Assembly: GCA_030842085.1 (NCBI GenBank)
Contig: JAUUSE010000065.1
Coordinates: 1-9,139, forward strand
Reading direction: 5' to 3'
Source of the DNA: Timburyella sp030842085
Lineage (GTDB): Bacteria > Bacillota > Clostridia > Oscillospirales > Acutalibacteraceae
DNA: 9,139 nucleotides
The notes below the pieces were generated by a model. It searched no databases. It saw nothing but the letters and a program-made list of their open reading frames with translations, and was not told the DNA's origin. The position numbers and the translations under genes were made by a program. Shown here one piece after another: positions 5,524 to 9,139 of the stretch. Each line of letters begins with the position of its first letter. Position 1 is the first letter of the stretch.

Positions 5524-7734
5524 ATGATAAAACGGCCTGTTGCACTTATAGGCTTAGTTTTCTTTATGTCGCTCATCGCCGTTAATTATATAAGCCTGAC
5601 GGCGGCGATAATCTGCGGTATAATATCGCTGGCCGGCGGGATTGTTGCAGTGTCGGTAAAAAGGTTTCGCAAGAGGAAGGAATATGCAATATCGCTCTTT
5701 TCGGTCACGGCGGCTGTAGCAATGTTTGTAAGTTTTACGCTGATTTTTGTAGAGCCGGTGCAGATGCTCGACGGGCTTAAGCTTCCCGTTACAGGCAGAA
5801 TTGTCGACGAAATTGAAAGCGACAACGGCAGATATACATATACCATTAAGACTGAGAGCATAGGCCATGACAAAGCGCCGCAGAAGATAAAGATAAAGGT
5901 AAATACATATTCAAAGCTGTATGCAGATATATATGATAAAATAAGCACCACGGTAGAATTTCACGCTATGTCCGACAGCTCAAAACCGTTTAACTACTCT
6001 TCTGGAGTATATATAACAGGCTTCATCAGCGGCGGCACTGAGACGAAAGTCGAAAGCGACGGCTACCGTCCTCCGTATTATTACGCGGTAATGCTTAGGC
6101 GGTATATGCACAATAAAATCTACGAATATTTGCCAAATGATGAAGCGTCTATAGTGAGCTCGGTCGCCCTCAACATAACCGACGGCATATCAGACGAAGT
6201 AAAGACGGATTTCAGGGACAGCGGGATATATCATCAGCTGGCGGTTTCGGGCCAGAACATGGGAATAATAGTGCAGTTTTGCTTTTTGCTGCTGCACAGA
6301 CTTTTAAGCAAGCGAAAATCCGCGCTTATTACTATCGGACCCATTATACTTTTCATGGCCGTTACGGGATTTTCGCCATCGGTTGTGCGTTCCGGCATAA
6401 TGAATATAATTTATCTGTTGGGCCTCACACTCGGCCGCCGGGCCGACAGCCTCAATTCTCTGGCCGTCGCAGTGATTATAATGTGCCTGATAAATCCCTT
6501 TAACGCAATAAATGTCGGACTGCAGCTGTCGGCGTATGCCACTTTGGGGCTTATACTTCTTACAGGACCCATTACGAGATTTTTCCGCAGGGCATATCTT
6601 CCAAAATCCAAAAGAGCGCGCCGGATAGTAAAGATGCTGTATTCTTCCACCGCTCAGACGCTCGCGGCCACGCTGCTGCTGATACCCGTGTCGATACTGC
6701 AGTTTGGATATATCTCGATTATAGGCATAGTGACAAATTTGCTGGCGCTCTACATATCGCTTATAATGCTGGTGCTTGCCGCCTCGCTGCTGGCAATATC
6801 GGCTGTCCCCTTTACCGGCTTTATTGTATATCCCGGCATGGTAATAGTCGGACTTATGGCCAAGTATATAATTGCGGTAGCGCATATTATGGCAAAAATA
6901 CCATTTGCGACTATACCCACAACTTATCGCTATATTTATTTATGGCTGGCGGGCGCGCTTATACTCACAGCTTTGGCCTTTTTGCTGCATCGTCATAAGG
7001 GCGTAATAAAATGGACAGCCATAATGACCTGCGTAGCGTTGGTTTGCGGCACGGTATCTTATGGTATAATATATAAAGACGTCACTCACATAGGCGTGAT
7101 AAGCGCCGGTTCGGGTCAGATGGTAATGCTGACGCGAGGGAATAAATCTGTACTTATCGGCTGCGGCGGCGATGCATCTGCGGTTTATAATCTCAAGGAC
7201 TATATGCGCCGACGCGGCATAAGAGAGATAGACACTGTTATAGTACCTGAGCTGGATGAATATTTCAGCGCCAATGCAGCGGAGGTAATGAGCCAGATTG
7301 ATGCCAATATCCTCATAAGCCCGCCGGATAGCGGCGGAACTCAGCCGCTCTCTTCTCTAAGCATGGAGGGGATTGAAAAAATTGAGCTGACGGGGTACGA
7401 TAGGATAGACATATTTGAAAATGTGTATGTCTGCTGCAATGCTGACAAAAATTATTCGATACTGCACGCAGGAGATGCCTCTGTGATAATAGCGGGGCCG
7501 GGCGCGGACACGGAAAACAGTCCGGCGGACGTGCTGATATGCGGCGCGTCGTTTCCGCAGTCGGTAGAGCTTTACAGCGACGCGGCGGTGATAGTCGGGG
7601 CGTCGGCGCGCATAGAGGACAAAGTGTTCAACAGGATGAAAGAGCTGGGTATAGCCGCTTATACGACGGTTGACAATGACATGATAATAGAGATACGGGA
7701 CAACGGCAATTTTAAGATAAGGCGGGGAATGTAG
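5524..7734 (+). CDS. comEC: ComEC/Rec2 family DNA-uptake channel protein with degenerate MBL domain
   Basis: A polytopic membrane protein that carries single-stranded DNA across the cytoplasmic membrane during natural transformation; 736 aa. Three N-terminal membrane segments (about 5-23, 25-45, 54-75) precede an OB-fold-like extracellular domain (about 85-175). The competence domain (about 200-515) holds HQLAVSGQN (237-245), where the family usually has H-L-L-A-V-S-G-L-H, and a FSPSVVRSGIM segment matching the usual SvxRaxiM. The C-terminal region (about 522-736) aligns in layout with the metallo-beta-lactamase-like domain, but its motifs are lost: SAGSGQM (527-533) for DVGQGD, VPELDEYF (574-581) for the THxHxDH loop, and ADVLICGAS (668-676) for the ADxLKxxHHGS end; only GD (650-651) remains. 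ATG 5524 is preferred because GGTGAG (5514-5519) works as its ribosome site; GTG 5515 lies inside that site. holA starts 1 nt after the TAG stop. Confidence 0.9.
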   Translation: MIKRPVALIGLVFFMSLIAVNYISLTAAIICGIISLAGGIVAVSVKRFRKRKEYAISLFSVTAAVAMFVSFTLIFVEPVQMLDGLKLPVTGRIVDEIESDNGRYTYTIKTESIGHDKAPQKIKIKVNTYSKLYADIYDKISTTVEFHAMSDSSKPFNYSSGVYITGFISGGTETKVESDGYRPPYYYAVMLRRYMHNKIYEYLPNDEASIVSSVALNITDGISDEVKTDFRDSGIYHQLAVSGQNMGIIVQFCFLLLHRLLSKRKSALITIGPIILFMAVTGFSPSVVRSGIMNIIYLLGLTLGRRADSLNSLAVAVIIMCLINPFNAINVGLQLSAYATLGLILLTGPITRFFRRAYLPKSKRARRIVKMLYSSTAQTLAATLLLIPVSILQFGYISIIGIVTNLLALYISLIMLVLAASLLAISAVPFTGFIVYPGMVIVGLMAKYIIAVAHIMAKIPFATIPTTYRYIYLWLAGALILTALAFLLHRHKGVIKWTAIMTCVALVCGTVSYGIIYKDVTHIGVISAGSGQMVMLTRGNKSVLIGCGGDASAVYNLKDYMRRRGIREIDTVIVPELDEYFSANAAEVMSQIDANILISPPDSGGTQPLSSLSMEGIEKIELTGYDRIDIFENVYVCCNADKNYSILHAGDASVIIAGPGADTENSPADVLICGASFPQSVELYSDAAVIVGASARIEDKVFNRMKELGIAAYTTVDNDMIIEIRDNGNFKIRRGM

Positions 7735-7735
7735 C

Positions 7736-8758
7736 ATGCCGGCAATAAAAGAAGAAAATTTAAGAGCGCAATTAAAATCCAAATGCTTAAAGCCGGTTTA
7801 CCTGCTTTACGGGCCGGACGCATATTTAAAGCAGTATTATGCTGAGAAAATAGCCGCCGCCTCTCCGGCAGAGACGGAGAAGCTAAGCGGCGAAAATTTT
7901 GACGTATCGGACTTTTTAGACAAGGTGCAGATGCCGGACTTTTCCGGCAACGGGCGCTGCTATGTTATATGCGATCTTGACTTTGAAAAACTGGCAAAGC
8001 CTGATTTTGAAGAGATGAAAGCCTTTTTGTCAGAGCCGCCGGACATGGGCGTTACAGTATTCTGGTTTGATTCCGTAGAGCTTGACTATAAGCGCTCATC
8101 AAAGGTAAAGTCGATAATTTCGGCGGCAAACAAGGGCGGCTGCACTGTTTTGCTGGAGCATCGGACCGGCATGTCGCTTGCGAAAGTGCTGTGCGACAGG
8201 GCGACAAAGCAGCGCCGCACGCTGCCGACGTCTGAGGCCAATTACATGGTTCAGCGCTGCGGCGACGATTTGCAGCAGCTGCTGAGCGAGGTGGACAAGC
8301 TCTGCCTTTACTGCGACGACGTTATAACAAGGAATGACATAGATAAGATATGTACGGTGTCGGTGACGGCGTCGGTTTACGACATGACGGCGGCAATAGT
8401 GTCGGGTAATGCCCAAAAGGCGCTGACGCTTTATAACAACCTGAGATATGAACAGGTGGAAAATATAATAATACTTTCGGTAATATCAAGCGGTTTTGCA
8501 GACATATACCGCGCGGCAGCGGCGTCGGACAGGGGTGTGCCTATGGAAAAGGCGGCGTCGGACATGGGTTATGGTGCAATGGGCTGGAAGCTCAAAAACG
8601 CCGCGCGTCTTGCACACAACATAAGCGGTAAAAAAATACGCTCGCTTATAGAAACAATAGCGAATACCGACGCTGACATAAAAAGCTCTGGCGTCGATGC
8701 AGATATAATAATGGAAACTCTTATAATGTCGCTTATACGGCAGATAAAAGCGGTGTAG
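7736..8758 (+). CDS. holA: DNA polymerase III subunit delta
   Basis: The delta subunit opens the beta sliding clamp within the clamp loader. The product is 340 aa, the usual length. The N-terminal AAA+-like domain begins with YLLYGPDAYL (22-31), the typical delta version in which the nucleotide-binding loop is degenerate because delta does not hydrolyse ATP. An internal block with RCGDDLQQLLSEVDKL, near residues 175-190, matches the family's conserved domain II helix pattern, and the helical C-terminal collar follows. ATG 7736 is supported by GGGGA (7724-7728), which lies inside the end of comEC, and only 1 nt separates the genes, so translation is probably coupled. A holA next to comEC is a common Bacillota arrangement. 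Stop is TAG. Confidence 0.93.
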   Translation: MPAIKEENLRAQLKSKCLKPVYLLYGPDAYLKQYYAEKIAAASPAETEKLSGENFDVSDFLDKVQMPDFSGNGRCYVICDLDFEKLAKPDFEEMKAFLSEPPDMGVTVFWFDSVELDYKRSSKVKSIISAANKGGCTVLLEHRTGMSLAKVLCDRATKQRRTLPTSEANYMVQRCGDDLQQLLSEVDKLCLYCDDVITRNDIDKICTVSVTASVYDMTAAIVSGNAQKALTLYNNLRYEQVENIIILSVISSGFADIYRAAAASDRGVPMEKAASDMGYGAMGWKLKNAARLAHNISGKKIRSLIETIANTDADIKSSGVDADIIMETLIMSLIRQIKAV

Positions 8759-8761
8759 AAT

Positions 8762-9139
8762 ATGATAACTCTTGACCGGCCCATAATAGTTGAGGGCAGA
8801 TACGATAAAATAAAGCTTAAATCTATTATAGATTCCGTGGTGATAGAAACCGGCGGGTTTAATATATTTAAGGACAAGCAGAAGCTTAACATGATAAAAC
8901 GTCTGGCGGAAAAGACGGGAATTATAATAATGACTGATTCTGATGCGGCGGGATTTAAAATAAGGTCATATTTAAAATCCGCCATACCGGCGGACAAGAT
9001 TATAAACGTTTATATTCCGGATATATTCGGCAAAGAAAAGCGCAAGGCGCATCCGTCGGCAGAGGGCAAGCTCGGCGTTGAGGGTTTAAAGACGCAGGTG
9101 ATAATAGAGGCGCTGGAGCAAGCCGGCGCGATAAAAGAA
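8762..9139 (+). CDS. RNase M5-like Toprim protein (partial, runs off right edge)
   Basis: The first 126 codons are visible and the reading frame is still open at the window end. Residues 7-70 are a Toprim domain: PIIVEGRYDKIKL with catalytic-type E11, and MTDSDAAGFKIR with D59 and D61 as the acidic pair that binds metal. The later GKEKRK and GKLGVEG segments resemble the RNase M5 family, which matures 5S rRNA. The start is 3 nt after the holA stop, and only a weak GCGGTG precedes it, suggesting translational coupling. True rnmV is often next to ksgA, so this could be a paralogue of the DUF4093-type group; no symbol is assigned for that reason. Confidence 0.8.
   Translation, partial: MITLDRPIIVEGRYDKIKLKSIIDSVVIETGGFNIFKDKQKLNMIKRLAEKTGIIIMTDSDAAGFKIRSYLKSAIPADKIINVYIPDIFGKEKRKAHPSAEGKLGVEGLKTQVIIEALEQAGAIKE

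Noticed and set aside
6304..6885. 193-codon - strand open frame opposite comEC
   Set aside because: It is fully contained in comEC, rich in Tyr/Arg/His from reverse reading of hydrophobic codons, and lacks any recognisable domain.

Overview
The window looks like chromosomal DNA from a Clostridia-type member of the Bacillota, probably an uncultured lineage. The evidence is a consensus sigma-A promoter followed by a complete T-box riboswitch on alaS, strong purine-rich ribosome binding sites, a mixed GC/AT composition with very frequent ATA isoleucine codons, and protein sequences that read as clostridial (AlaRS with a Cys cluster, a Hint-type HIT protein, an Apt-like phosphoribosyltransferase, ComEC, HolA and an RNase M5-like Toprim protein). 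This placement is inferred from family resemblance; no search was run. Every supported gene lies on the + strand.

Region 1 (1-3077): a short AT-rich leader-side region, a perfect promoter (TTGACA-17 bp-TATAAT), and an alaS T-box leader. Its Stem I, kink-turn, specifier loop (best candidate codon GCC), stem III, antiterminator and terminator can all be folded by eye. A full-length alanyl-tRNA synthetase follows. Region 2 (3153-3791): an AT-richer GNAT acetyltransferase with an N-terminal extension. Region 3 (3808-4770): tandem inverted repeats and a possible promoter, then a tightly coupled Hint nucleotide hydrolase and phosphoribosyltransferase pair.

Region 4 (4771-5523): about 750 bp with no convincing gene. 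Its first 550 bp have gene-like GC content and are dense in hairpins and a nested long-range helix; the remainder is AT-rich and ends with a perfect 14-bp palindrome just ahead of comEC. This stretch is the least explained part of the window and could be an undescribed structured RNA or a decayed gene.

Region 5 (5524-9139): comEC, holA and an RNase M5-like Toprim gene are packed with 1-3 nt gaps, implying one transcript joining DNA uptake, the DNA polymerase III clamp loader and probable RNA maturation. The ComEC C-terminal metallo-beta-lactamase-like domain appears to have lost all its metal-binding motifs. The last gene runs off the right edge.

Nothing here is a clear new multi-gene system. 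The points most worth checking are the structured 4771-5340 block and the inactivated-looking ComEC nuclease domain.
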